A DNA stretch of 64,000 bases, taken from contig NZ_JAPMLM010000069.1 in assembly GCF_026410195.1 (NCBI RefSeq), positions 434,001-498,000 of the forward strand. Reading direction: 5' to 3'. Under the pieces are notes generated by a model. The model was not told the origin of the DNA and did not search any database. It worked only from the letters and a program-made list of their open reading frames with translations. A program made the translations under genes and the position numbers. Of the stretch, positions 33,760 to 42,116 are shown piece after piece. The stretch is from Xanthomarina sp. F2636L. GTDB lineage: Bacteria > Bacteroidota > Bacteroidia > Flavobacteriales > Flavobacteriaceae. The number at the start of each line of letters is the position of its first letter. The stretch's first letter is position 1.

Positions 33760-35618
33760 TATCTATTAATCGTAAATGGTTTCCCTGAATAAGGTTTTAA
33801 GTATTCTTCTTCTAAGCTTTTCTCTAAAACCATTTTTTCCATTTGTTTTAAAGTAACCTCGCCTTTTAAATACTTTTCTATCATTAAACTGGCAATTCTT
33901 CCTGCCCAACGAGCGCCATAATAACCATTTTCAACAAATACAGCTAAAGCAATTTGAGGATCGTCTTTTGGAGCAAAGGCAATAAATATGGAATGGTCTG
34001 TTAATTGAGTTCTTTTCCCATCTATAATGGTAAAATTTTCTGAAGTTCCAGTTTTCCCACATATTTCTATATCTGGAACTTTAAGAAACCATGCTGTACC
34101 ATTGTTATATACATCATGCAAGCCTTGAATAATAGGATCGAAATGTTTTTGATCTATGGTGGTTTGATGTTTTGTTGTGTATTTTTCGTCTATAGGCTCT
34201 CCATCAATTTGTTTTATAATATGTGGTGTGTAATAAAACCCTTTATTAGCAATGGCAGCAGTAGCATTTGCCAATTGGATAGGAGTAACTAAAACTTCTC
34301 CTTGTCCGATAGAGTTTGAAAGAATGGTTGTAGCTCCCCATCTAAAATCTGGATACCATTTGTCATAGTAAGCACCATTTGGGATGTTTCCTTTTTTTCC
34401 AATAGCTAGGTCGTAGCCTAAGAAATCTCCAAATCCGAAACTTTTTATGTGGTTGCTCCATATATCCATAGAATTACTAGCATCTGGATACATATTAATA
34501 CTTTTTCTAAAAGCATCTGCAAAATAGGAGTTACAGGATTTGGCAATCCCTAAAACTAAATCTCGATTACCACCACCACAATGACATCCCATAGGTTTTC
34601 TGCCTCCATAATGGTATGCTCCAGTGCAATATATGCTGGTTTGAGGTGTTATGGCATTCTCTTGTAAGGCAACCAAAGAAACAAATACTTTAAAAGGTGA
34701 TCCAGGTTCGTGCATACGTAACAAACCTCTATCTACTAAGGGGCGGTTTATGGTGTCGTTATAAAGTTTGGTGAAATTTCTGGAACGTTGTCTGCCAACC
34801 AATAAATTTGGATCGTAAGTTGGTGCAGATATTAGAGCCAAAATCTCTCCTGAACTTGGTTCAATGGCTACAATCCCACCATGTTTCATCTGCATCAGTC
34901 TTTCGCCATATTTTTGAAGTCCTGCATCAATAGAAATGGTAATATCTCTTCCTTGTTTAGGAAGTGTGTCGAAAACGCCATCTTTATAAGGACCAATATT
35001 TTTATTAAATCTATCTTTTTGAATAAATTTTATACCTTTAACACCTCTAAGTTCTTCTTCGTAAGATAATTCAATCCCTTGCTTTCCAATAAGATCTCCC
35101 ATGTTGTAATAAGGGTCATTTTCTATTTGGTAAGGAGTAGCTTCGGCTATATAACCTAAAACGTTGGCGCCAATAGATGTTTGGTAATCTCTTAATGAGC
35201 GCTTCTGGATATAAAAGCCTTCATATTTTCTCATTTTTTCCTGTAGTGCTGCGTAATCTTCTTTAGATAATTGTGGAACAAATACAGATGGTAATCTTGG
35301 GGAATAATGATATGCTCTTTTATAGATTTTTTTAAATTGTTCGATGTCAATTTTTAGAAGTGAACAAAACTCCAGTGTGTCTAAAGGTTTTACTTCACGG
35401 GGAATCACCATCACATCATAAGAAGGTTGATTAGAAACCAGAAGTTTTCCATTTCTGTCGTAAACAAAACCTCGTTTAGGATAATCGTAAACTTTTCTAA
35501 TAGCATTATCATCGTATAAACTGTGTTCTTCAGAATTATAAACCTGTAAATAAAACAGCCTAGCAATAAAGGTAATGCCTACTAAGATGATGGTAATAAA
35601 AAGTAATAATTGTCTCAT
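33759..35618 (-). CDS. mrdA: Penicillin-binding protein 2 (elongasome transpeptidase)
   Basis: A 619-residue class B PBP. An N-terminal membrane helix (about 1-22) is followed by the dimerisation/pedestal domain and the transpeptidase domain. The active-site SxxK motif appears as GSPFK (about 307-311), SxN as SCNSYF, and KTG as GKTGTSE. It cross-links peptidoglycan during side-wall growth with RodA. The stop and start codons on both sides overlap by single bases, showing tight coupling within the mre operon. Confidence 0.95.
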   Translation of the reverse strand: MRQLLLFITIILVGITFIARLFYLQVYNSEEHSLYDDNAIRKVYDYPKRGFVYDRNGKLLVSNQPSYDVMVIPREVKPLDTLEFCSLLKIDIEQFKKIYKRAYHYSPRLPSVFVPQLSKEDYAALQEKMRKYEGFYIQKRSLRDYQTSIGANVLGYIAEATPYQIENDPYYNMGDLIGKQGIELSYEEELRGVKGIKFIQKDRFNKNIGPYKDGVFDTLPKQGRDITISIDAGLQKYGERLMQMKHGGIVAIEPSSGEILALISAPTYDPNLLVGRQRSRNFTKLYNDTINRPLVDRGLLRMHEPGSPFKVFVSLVALQENAITPQTSIYCTGAYHYGGRKPMGCHCGGGNRDLVLGIAKSCNSYFADAFRKSINMYPDASNSMDIWSNHIKSFGFGDFLGYDLAIGKKGNIPNGAYYDKWYPDFRWGATTILSNSIGQGEVLVTPIQLANATAAIANKGFYYTPHIIKQIDGEPIDEKYTTKHQTTIDQKHFDPIIQGLHDVYNNGTAWFLKVPDIEICGKTGTSENFTIIDGKRTQLTDHSIFIAFAPKDDPQIALAVFVENGYYGARWAGRIASLMIEKYLKGEVTLKQMEKMVLEKSLEEEYLKPYSGKPFTINR

Positions 35619-36121
35619 TAATTTCTCCTGCTAAATATAATGGTTGTCAATACACATAATATAATAGTGAATATACTGGAGAATAACGTGTTTTGGAGTA
35701 TTAAAATTATTTTATAAAAGTTAAAAATTTCTAATGAAAATAAAATAAAGTGATGAATTAGTGTTAAGATGACTATATAAGTAAGTTTTGAACCAAATTC
35801 CACATTGCTAAACTTCATGGTTTGGTGGTCGTAAACAGCACCAAAAGTAAACTTTAAAACAACTGGTCTAATAAATGCAATTGTAACAGATGCTGCTGCA
35901 TGAACACCTCCCGAGTCTAAAAACATGTCGATAGTTAAACCCAATAAAAAACTTAATAGAATAAAAACAATCCTGTTGTTTTTCAGAGGATATAATAAGA
36001 TGAATATAATGTATAAGTATGGGTTGATATAGCCTAAAAAATTGATATGACTCAATACTAGCACTTGCAATAAAGCAAGGATGATAAAACGAAAGGTATG
36101 AGTAAAAATTAGACTATTCAT
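35618..36121 (-). CDS. mreD: Rod-shape-determining protein MreD
   Basis: A 167-residue integral membrane protein with five to six predicted helices and no soluble domain, as expected for MreD. Sequence conservation in this family is weak, so the call relies partly on position between mreC and mrdA. It overlaps mreC by eight bases and mrdA by one. It probably links MreC to the rest of the elongasome in the inner membrane. Confidence 0.85.
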   Translation of the reverse strand: MNSLIFTHTFRFIILALLQVLVLSHINFLGYINPYLYIIFILLYPLKNNRIVFILLSFLLGLTIDMFLDSGGVHAAASVTIAFIRPVVLKFTFGAVYDHQTMKFSNVEFGSKLTYIVILTLIHHFILFSLEIFNFYKIILILQNTLFSSIFTIILCVLTTIIFSRRN

Positions 36122-36935
36122 TGATGTTATTAATTAATGCATTTATTTCATTAGCATCTTTGTTTTCAATAATATAAACATGCTCTAAACTTGTCATGTC
36201 GTTAAACAAACGCACATTAATAATATAATAGTTTTCTGAAGCATCTAAATTGAAACTATCTATAGTTCCAATTGGAATGTTCTTAGGAAATATAGAAGAA
36301 CGTCCAGAAGTAATAATAGTATCTCCAGCAGTTAAGGGAGCAATTTTAGGGATCTCGGTTAATTGAACTAAATAAGGCGACTTCCCATTCCAAACTAAAG
36401 AACCAAAATGGTTAGATTTTTTTAATTGCGCACTTATTCTACTGCTTGTATTTAAAACTGAAATAACTGTAGCATATTTTTTACTGGTATTGTCAACAAT
36501 ACCCACCAAGCCTTTAGGAGATACAACACCAAAATCTTGTTGAATACTATCTCTTTTTCCTTTGTTTAGTAACAAGATATTATTGTTTAAAGAATAGCTG
36601 TTTTTTATAACAATGGCAGGTGTAAAATTATAAGAAACTCCTGAATAAGTCGTATCTGTAAAGGTTTTGTTTATAGTGTCTTTTTGATTGTATAAAATTG
36701 ATTTTAAATGGTTGTTTTCTTCTTGAAGAAGCTCATTTTGAGTTCTTAGATGAATGTATTCACTTACATTATTTACAGAATTGTAAATCCCTCCAGACAA
36801 AAAATTTGCTGAATTTATAAATTTGCTTTTATGATACGAATGCGATTGAATAGTAAAAACAAAAGCAATTGAAAACAACAATAAGTATAACAAAAACGAT
36901 TTGTTTCTTATGATGAAGTTTATTATTTGCTGCAT
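36114..36935 (-). CDS. mreC: Rod-shape-determining protein MreC
   Basis: A 273-residue bitopic protein: one N-terminal membrane helix (about 12-30), a coiled coil (about 50-80, NELLQEENNHLKS), then a periplasmic beta domain with VVSPKGLVGIVDN and GDTIITSGRSSIFPKNIPIG, characteristic of MreC. It forms a periplasmic scaffold that activates PBP2. It follows mreB by nine bases and overlaps mreD. Confidence 0.93.
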   Translation of the reverse strand: MQQIINFIIRNKSFLLYLLLFSIAFVFTIQSHSYHKSKFINSANFLSGGIYNSVNNVSEYIHLRTQNELLQEENNHLKSILYNQKDTINKTFTDTTYSGVSYNFTPAIVIKNSYSLNNNILLLNKGKRDSIQQDFGVVSPKGLVGIVDNTSKKYATVISVLNTSSRISAQLKKSNHFGSLVWNGKSPYLVQLTEIPKIAPLTAGDTIITSGRSSIFPKNIPIGTIDSFNLDASENYYIINVRLFNDMTSLEHVYIIENKDANEINALINNINE

Positions 36936-36944
36936 TTGCTAGGG

Positions 36945-37973
36945 CTATTTTATCAACACACTTTTGTATTTAGGTAAGTTTTTAAGGGTAATTCCTGTAC
37001 CACGAACTACTGCTCGTAATGGATCTTCGGCAATATAAACAGGTAAATCTGTTTTTTGCGATAAACGTTTATCCAATCCTCTAAGCATCGATCCACCACC
37101 GGCTAAATAAATACCTGTGTTGTAAATGTCTGCAGCCAATTCTGGAGGTGTCTGGGATAAGGTTTCCATAACGGCATCTTCTATACGTAAAATAGATTTA
37201 TCTAAAGCTTTAGCAATCTCTCTATAAGAAATTTGCACTTGTTTAGGTTTTCCCGTTAATAAATCACGTCCTTGAACGCTCATATCCTCTGGAGGAAGTT
37301 CTAAATCTTCTGTAGCAGCTCCAATTTGAATTTTTATTTTTTCGGCAGTGCGTTCTCCAACATATAAGTTATGTTGTGTACGCATATAATAGATAATATC
37401 GTTTGTAAAAACATCGCCCGCAATTTTAACAGATTTATCGCAAACAATTCCTCCTAAAGCTAAAACTGCAATTTCAGTAGTTCCTCCACCTATATCAACA
37501 ATCATGTTTCCTTTAGGTTGCATAATGTCTACGCCAATACCAATAGCAGCTGCCATTGGTTCATGAATTAAATAAACTTCTTTTCCATTAACACGTTCGG
37601 CACTTTCCTTTACAGCTCGCATTTCTACTTCTGTAATTCCAGATGGAATACAAATAACCATACGTAAAGCTGGAGTAAAGAATTTCTTTTTTAATGCAGG
37701 AATATTTTTAATAAACATACTTATCATTTGCTCACTGGCATCAAAATCTGCAATTACACCATCTTTCAATGGTCTAATGGTTTTTATGTTTTCATGCGTT
37801 TTTCCTTGCATCATGCTGGCTTCCTTACCAACGGCAATTATTTTTCCAGAAATTCTATCTCTGGCAACAATAGAAGGGCTATCCACAACCACTTTGTCGT
37901 TATGAATAATAAGTGTGTTAGCAGTACCTAAATCTATCGCTATTTCCTCGGTTAGGAAGTCAAAAAATCCCAT
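36945..37973 (-). CDS. mreB: Actin-like cell-shape protein MreB
   Basis: A 342-residue bacterial actin that organises side-wall synthesis. It shows IDLGTANTLI (phosphate 1, about 13-22), IVDIGGGTTEIAVL (phosphate 2, about 158-171) and IYLAGGGSMLRG (adenosine, about 287-298). It is the first gene of the mre operon. In the 137-base gap to purH there are two perfect hairpins (arms 38063-38069/38076-38082 and the all-AT 38085-38097/38102-38114), which may separate the two transcripts. Confidence 0.97.
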   Translation of the reverse strand: MGFFDFLTEEIAIDLGTANTLIIHNDKVVVDSPSIVARDRISGKIIAVGKEASMMQGKTHENIKTIRPLKDGVIADFDASEQMISMFIKNIPALKKKFFTPALRMVICIPSGITEVEMRAVKESAERVNGKEVYLIHEPMAAAIGIGVDIMQPKGNMIVDIGGGTTEIAVLALGGIVCDKSVKIAGDVFTNDIIYYMRTQHNLYVGERTAEKIKIQIGAATEDLELPPEDMSVQGRDLLTGKPKQVQISYREIAKALDKSILRIEDAVMETLSQTPPELAADIYNTGIYLAGGGSMLRGLDKRLSQKTDLPVYIAEDPLRAVVRGTGITLKNLPKYKSVLIK

Positions 37974-38110
37974 GCGTTTTAGTCGTTTATTTGAGGGTTG
38001 TTAATCAAATCTTGTAAATGTAATAAAAGTTAAGCAATAATTATCTTCGGTTTTCTTTTAGAATCTCATTTTTCGATGAGATGCTTAATTAAAATAAGAT
38101 ATTATTTTAA

Positions 38111-39643
38111 TTAATGCTTAAAATGTCTTGTTCCAGTAAACACCATAGCCAGATTATTTTCATTGCAATAATCAATACTTAATTGATCTTTTATAGAACC
38201 ACCAGGCTGAATAACTGCCGAAATTCCAGCATTATCTGCAATCTCTACACAATCTGGAAATGGAAAAAAAGCATCACTAGCCATAACAGCACCTTTTAGG
38301 TCAAATTTAAAAGATTGCGCTTTATGGATGGCCTGATTTAAAGCGTCTACACGACTGGTTTGTCCTGTTCCACTAGCGCATAATTGTTTGTTTTTTACTA
38401 AAACAATGGTATTCGATTTGGTGTGTTTACAAACTTTAGATGCAAATATTAAGTCTTCTAACTCGCTTTCTGTTGGTTTATTGTTGGTGGCATAAGATAA
38501 ACCTGAAATGCCATCAGTTAAATGGTCTCTATCTTGAACTAAAACACCGTTTAAACAAGTTCTAACCGTTTTTTGTGGTAAGTTGATGTCTTTCAGAATT
38601 AATAAAATGCGATTCTTTTTTCCTTTTAATAACTCTTCAGCTTCAGATGAAAATGAAGGCGCAATTACTACTTCACAAAATAAATTATGAATTTCCTCTG
38701 CAGTTGCTAAATCTATTTCAGTATTACTAATTAAAATCCCACCAAAAGCAGAGACAGGATCTCCAGCTAAAGCATCTACGTAGGCTTGATGAATCGAGTC
38801 GCGTTGTGCAAAACCGCAAGCATTGTTATGTTTTAAAATAGCGAAAGTTGGCGCTTCTCCTTTAAATTCGTTCATTAAATTAACGGCAGCATCCACATCC
38901 AATAGGTTGTTATAACTTAATTCTTTTCCATGAAGTTTGGTGAAAATATCATCGAAATTCCCAAAGAAAAACCCTTTCTGATGAGGGTTTTCGCCATAAC
39001 GTAATACCTGACCTTGAGTTTCGCTAATTTTTAAAGTTGTTATCTCATGATTTTTATTGAAATAGTTGAAAATAGCAGAATCGTAATGTGAAGACACGTT
39101 AAACGCTTTAGCTGCAAAACGTTTTCTATCGTCTTCAGAGGTTTCACCGTTCTTAGTCTGAAGTAATTCTAAAAATTCGCTGTAATCGTCAACGGAAGAG
39201 ACACAAATAACATCAGCATAATTTTTAGCTGCTGCGCGAATTAATGAAATACCACCTATATCAATTTTCTCAATAATATCTTGATTGTTAGCTCCAGAAG
39301 CAACTGTTTTTTCAAAAGGATATAAATCAACAATGACAATATCAATTTGAGGAATCTCGAAATCGATAAGTTCTTTTACGTCACTTGCATTATTTTGTCT
39401 GTTTAAAATTCCACCAAACACTTTTGGGTGTAATGTTTTTACACGTCCACCAAGAATAGAAGGGTAAGACGTAACGTCTTCCACAGGAACTACAGGAACA
39501 CCTAAATCTTTAATAAATTTCTCGGTGCCTCCTGTTGAATAAATTGTGACGTTTTGTAGATGAAGTTGTTTGACAATAGGTTCTAATCCGTCTTTACTGA
39601 AAACAGAAATTAAAGCCGATTTAAAAGTTTTGTTGTTGCTCAT
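38111..39643 (-). CDS. purH: Bifunctional AICAR transformylase / IMP cyclohydrolase
   Basis: The last two steps of purine synthesis. The 510-residue protein has an N-terminal IMP cyclohydrolase domain (about 1-190; ALISVFSKDGLEP and GGRVKTLHPKVFGGIL) and a C-terminal transformylase domain with KHNNACG and the ending SIKDQLSIDYCN. The ATG at 39643 is preferred to an in-frame ATG 34 codons upstream, because the protein family starts with this segment. A TACTTTTG box on the minus strand (39724-39731) is a candidate -7 element 80 bases upstream. The perfect AT hairpin 38085-38114 overlaps its stop. Confidence 0.95.
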   Translation of the reverse strand: MSNNKTFKSALISVFSKDGLEPIVKQLHLQNVTIYSTGGTEKFIKDLGVPVVPVEDVTSYPSILGGRVKTLHPKVFGGILNRQNNASDVKELIDFEIPQIDIVIVDLYPFEKTVASGANNQDIIEKIDIGGISLIRAAAKNYADVICVSSVDDYSEFLELLQTKNGETSEDDRKRFAAKAFNVSSHYDSAIFNYFNKNHEITTLKISETQGQVLRYGENPHQKGFFFGNFDDIFTKLHGKELSYNNLLDVDAAVNLMNEFKGEAPTFAILKHNNACGFAQRDSIHQAYVDALAGDPVSAFGGILISNTEIDLATAEEIHNLFCEVVIAPSFSSEAEELLKGKKNRILLILKDINLPQKTVRTCLNGVLVQDRDHLTDGISGLSYATNNKPTESELEDLIFASKVCKHTKSNTIVLVKNKQLCASGTGQTSRVDALNQAIHKAQSFKFDLKGAVMASDAFFPFPDCVEIADNAGISAVIQPGGSIKDQLSIDYCNENNLAMVFTGTRHFKH

Positions 39644-39811
39644 TTTAGTTGTGTTGTGTGTCTGTCCATTCTTTAGTAAAACGAAAATATTTCGTGTTGG
39701 AATGTTCGTTGTTTTTATGTGTGCAAAAGTAGGTAATTCAATCAAAAAATAACGACTGTAGCCAGGCTAAAATGAAGCGTTTTTTTAACTTAAATAGAAA
39801 GTTATTAACAA

Positions 39812-40267
39812 CTACAGAATTGTTGCAACTTTCTGACAGACAAATTCTAAAAATCGTTCGTCTTCTTCGGTAAATGGATCGGGTGTATTTGAGTCAATAT
39901 CTATTTGTCCTATGTTTTTATTATTTACAAAAATAGGAATCACAATTTCGGCTTTTACGGTCATACTGCAGGCAATATAGTTGTCCTGTGCTGCTACATC
40001 TGGAACTACAAAATTAGTGTTGCTAACAGCTACCTGTCCACATATACCTTTACCAAAAGGAATGATTATGTGGTCTGTAGGTTCTCCAACATAAGGCCCT
40101 AATTTCAGTTCGTTTTTATCACCATTTTTAAAATAAAAACCTACCCAATTGTAATATGGAATTTCAGCTTCTAGAAGTTCGCAAATGTTTTTTAAACGCT
40201 GATCAACCGTTTTTTCTGATGAAGAAATAATAGTGTCTATTTGTGGTTTTAGTGATGTGAAAGTCAT
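39812..40267 (-). CDS. GAF-domain protein, free methionine-(R)-sulfoxide reductase-like
   Basis: A 151-residue single GAF domain with IPFGKGICGQVA (about 69-80) and DNYIACSMTVKAEIVIPI (about 95-112), the pattern of fRMsr enzymes that reduce free methionine-R-sulfoxide. Two of the three conserved cysteines are present (C76 and C100); the first, which precedes IPFGKG in E. coli, is replaced here by His (H66). The enzyme may use fewer cysteines for recycling or may have lost activity. A TACTTTTG box (plus 40285-40292) lies 18 bases upstream of the ATG. Confidence 0.8.
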   Translation of the reverse strand: MTFTSLKPQIDTIISSSEKTVDQRLKNICELLEAEIPYYNWVGFYFKNGDKNELKLGPYVGEPTDHIIIPFGKGICGQVAVSNTNFVVPDVAAQDNYIACSMTVKAEIVIPIFVNNKNIGQIDIDSNTPDPFTEEDERFLEFVCQKVATIL

Positions 40268-40359
40268 TGTTCAAAAATTTTTAACAAAAGTATTTAAAAA
40301 GACAGCAAACTCACTTCTAATTTGTATAATTTTAACGTTGGAAACAAACTCATTTTTTT

Positions 40360-40908
40360 GTGAAAGAACTCATTTTAAAATATAAAACAGTTATCAAGTT
40401 TATACTCACTTTTCTTTTGGTATATGCTGTTTTGTCTTTTTCATATAAATTGTATTTACAATACGGTTCTAGCGAAACCTACTACCCAGATTATATGACC
40501 AATTTGGTAGCTAAGCAAAGTAAAGAGTTACTGGAAACTTTTGGTTATAATGCGCAAATTATTCCACATCCAGATGAGCCTTCCATGAAATTAATTATTA
40601 ATAATAAGTATGTGGCTCGAGTTATTGAGGGGTGTAATTCGGTAAGTGTTATTATCTTATTTGCGTCTTTTATCATTGCCTTTGCAGGAAAAATTAAAAC
40701 CACATTTTTTTATTTACTTGCAGGAAGTGTTTTAATTTATATAGCTAATTTAGTTCGAGTTGTTATTCTGTCTGTTGGATTATATCACTATCCTTGGCGA
40801 AAAGATATTTTGCATACCGTTATTTTTCCAGCCATTATTTATGGTATGGTTTGTTTGCTTTGGTTGTTTTGGGTTAATAGGTTTTCTAATAGCGCAAAAA
40901 AATCATGA
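40360..40908 (+). CDS. xrtF: Exosortase XrtF
   Basis: A 182-residue integral membrane transpeptidase-like protein of the exosortase family, flavobacterial subtype F. The three catalytic positions are visible: C92 in EGCNSVSV, R133 in NLVRVV and H152 in LHTVIFPAIIYG. Exosortases cut and attach proteins bearing a C-terminal PEP-CTERM-like tail. The start is GTG. It overlaps the next gene by four bases. No protein with a matching sorting tail is seen in this window. Confidence 0.88.
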   Translation: MKELILKYKTVIKFILTFLLVYAVLSFSYKLYLQYGSSETYYPDYMTNLVAKQSKELLETFGYNAQIIPHPDEPSMKLIINNKYVARVIEGCNSVSVIILFASFIIAFAGKIKTTFFYLLAGSVLIYIANLVRVVILSVGLYHYPWRKDILHTVIFPAIIYGMVCLLWLFWVNRFSNSAKKS

Positions 40909-41333
40909 ATAAATTATTAAAATACATATCGTTTTTTGTTTTAGTATGTTTATTAGTGTCCATTCGGGTTTTTGAAGAACAGTTATTCTACGATCCCTAT
41001 TTGGCGTTCTTTAAAAACGATTATTTATATATAGATTCTCCAAGACAAGAAGTTTTAAAACTGGCAGCTTCTACTACGCTAAGGTATGTGTTGAATACAA
41101 TTATTTCTTTAGGAATTCTGTTTGTGCTCTTTAAAGATAGAAGTATCTTAAAGTTTTCTACACTTATATATAGCATCGCTTATGTGGTGTTCATGTCTTT
41201 ATTTCTCTATTTTGTAATTAACCCAAGACAAGAAGATTATTATCTGTTTTTTAATGTGCGTCGCTTTTTAATCCAGCCGTTAATTGCCTTACTGCTTATT
41301 CCAGCTTTTTATTATCATAAGCAGCGTTTGTAA
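40905..41333 (+). CDS. Exosortase F-associated membrane protein
   Basis: A 142-residue protein with about four membrane helices. Characteristic segments are FEEQLFYDPYLAFFK (about 23-37) and LFFNVRRFLIQPL (about 115-127). It belongs to the small family found only next to xrtF in flavobacteria. The ATG overlaps the xrtF stop (ATGA), so the two are translated together and probably act as one complex. Its biochemical function is not established. Confidence 0.85.
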   Translation: MNKLLKYISFFVLVCLLVSIRVFEEQLFYDPYLAFFKNDYLYIDSPRQEVLKLAASTTLRYVLNTIISLGILFVLFKDRSILKFSTLIYSIAYVVFMSLFLYFVINPRQEDYYLFFNVRRFLIQPLIALLLIPAFYYHKQRL

Positions 41334-41390
41334 GTGTTAATCCTTTAATAAAATCTCGATTTCAATTGATTTTTTTGTAATTTCGCAAAA

Positions 41391-41804
41391 GTGATAAAAG
41401 TATTTTTACATAAAACTTTTTCAGCAACATTAGCTTGCTTGGTGTTGTTTTCAACCTTGTCTTTTACAGTTGAAAAGCACTACTGTGGCGAAAATTTAAT
41501 AGATGTTGCCATTTTTACCAAAGCCAATAATTGTGGCATGGATATGGAAACTGTAGCAGCTAATTATAAAGAAAAAAAGCATTGCTGTAAAGATGAAGTT
41601 GAGGTTTTAAAAGGTCAAGACCAACTTAAAAAGACTTCTTTTGAAGACTTAGAATTTGATCAACAAATATTTCTTAGCACGTTTGCTTATTCTTATTTAA
41701 ATCTTTTTGAAGGCTTACCCGAATTGGTAATACCTCATAAAGATTACTCTCCACCAATCTTGATAGTTGACATACAAGTTCTCGATCAGGTATTTATAAT
41801 TTGA
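41391..41804 (+). CDS. HYC_CC_PP family exported protein
   Basis: A 137-residue protein with a signal peptide (about 1-25) and the family's three marks: HYCGE (about 30-34), HCCKDE (about 62-67) and a C-terminal SPPIL (about 120). The Cys/His pairs could bind a metal ion. Such proteins are usually next to heavy-metal TonB receptors and HMA proteins, as here. The start is GTG, with a TAATTTCG box (41378-41385) close upstream. It is likely a periplasmic component of the following metal-handling module. Confidence 0.75.
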   Translation: MIKVFLHKTFSATLACLVLFSTLSFTVEKHYCGENLIDVAIFTKANNCGMDMETVAANYKEKKHCCKDEVEVLKGQDQLKKTSFEDLEFDQQIFLSTFAYSYLNLFEGLPELVIPHKDYSPPILIVDIQVLDQVFII

Positions 41805-41820
41805 TACATAGATTGTTTTC

Positions 41821-41887
41821 ATTCTCTTGAGCTTTTCTGACTAAAGAAGTCAAGAGAATTTATGACGATTTTCGCCTTTGCGGAAAT
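41821..41887 (+). repeat. Two hairpins after the HYC_CC_PP gene
   Basis: A 10-bp perfect inverted repeat (41821-41830 with 41850-41859) is followed by a second hairpin (41868-41875 with 41880-41887, loop CTTT, one T-G pair). The second, with core CGCctttGCG, resembles short REP-like hairpins of other bacteria. Confidence 0.5.
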
Positions 41888-41921
41888 GTAAAATGATTTT
41901 TCATCAAATATAAATTTAATA

Positions 41922-42116
41922 ATGACAAGTAGATATCGCGTTGCAGGTACCACCTGTAATAACTATAAAGAAGCAATTATAGAAACCTTCCTGAAGTTAA
42001 AAAAACATTTTAAGACTGAATTGGTTTCATATAATATTCCAAAAACTAAACTTATTGAAAACAGCATCATACTAGCTGTAGCAACTAGTAAGGAGACTAA
42101 TACTGTTCAGTTATGA
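41922..42116 (+). CDS. Small HMA-like protein lacking the second metal cysteine
   Basis: A 64-residue protein. The first 25 residues resemble a heavy-metal-associated domain (YRVAGTTCNNYKEAIIETFL), but the metal-binding CxxC reads CNNY, so one of the two thiolates is gone. The second half (TELVSYNIPKTKLIENSI) fits the fold poorly. The start is preceded by an AT-rich stretch, and the stop overlaps the ATG of the TonB receptor by four bases, so it is probably translated. It may be an altered copper chaperone or a decaying gene. Confidence 0.55.
   Translation: MTSRYRVAGTTCNNYKEAIIETFLKLKKHFKTELVSYNIPKTKLIENSIILAVATSKETNTVQL

Noticed and set aside
39644-39745. Upstream extension of purH by 34 codons
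   Set aside because: The extra N-terminal residues do not resemble the family; the ATG at 39643 starts the conserved domain.
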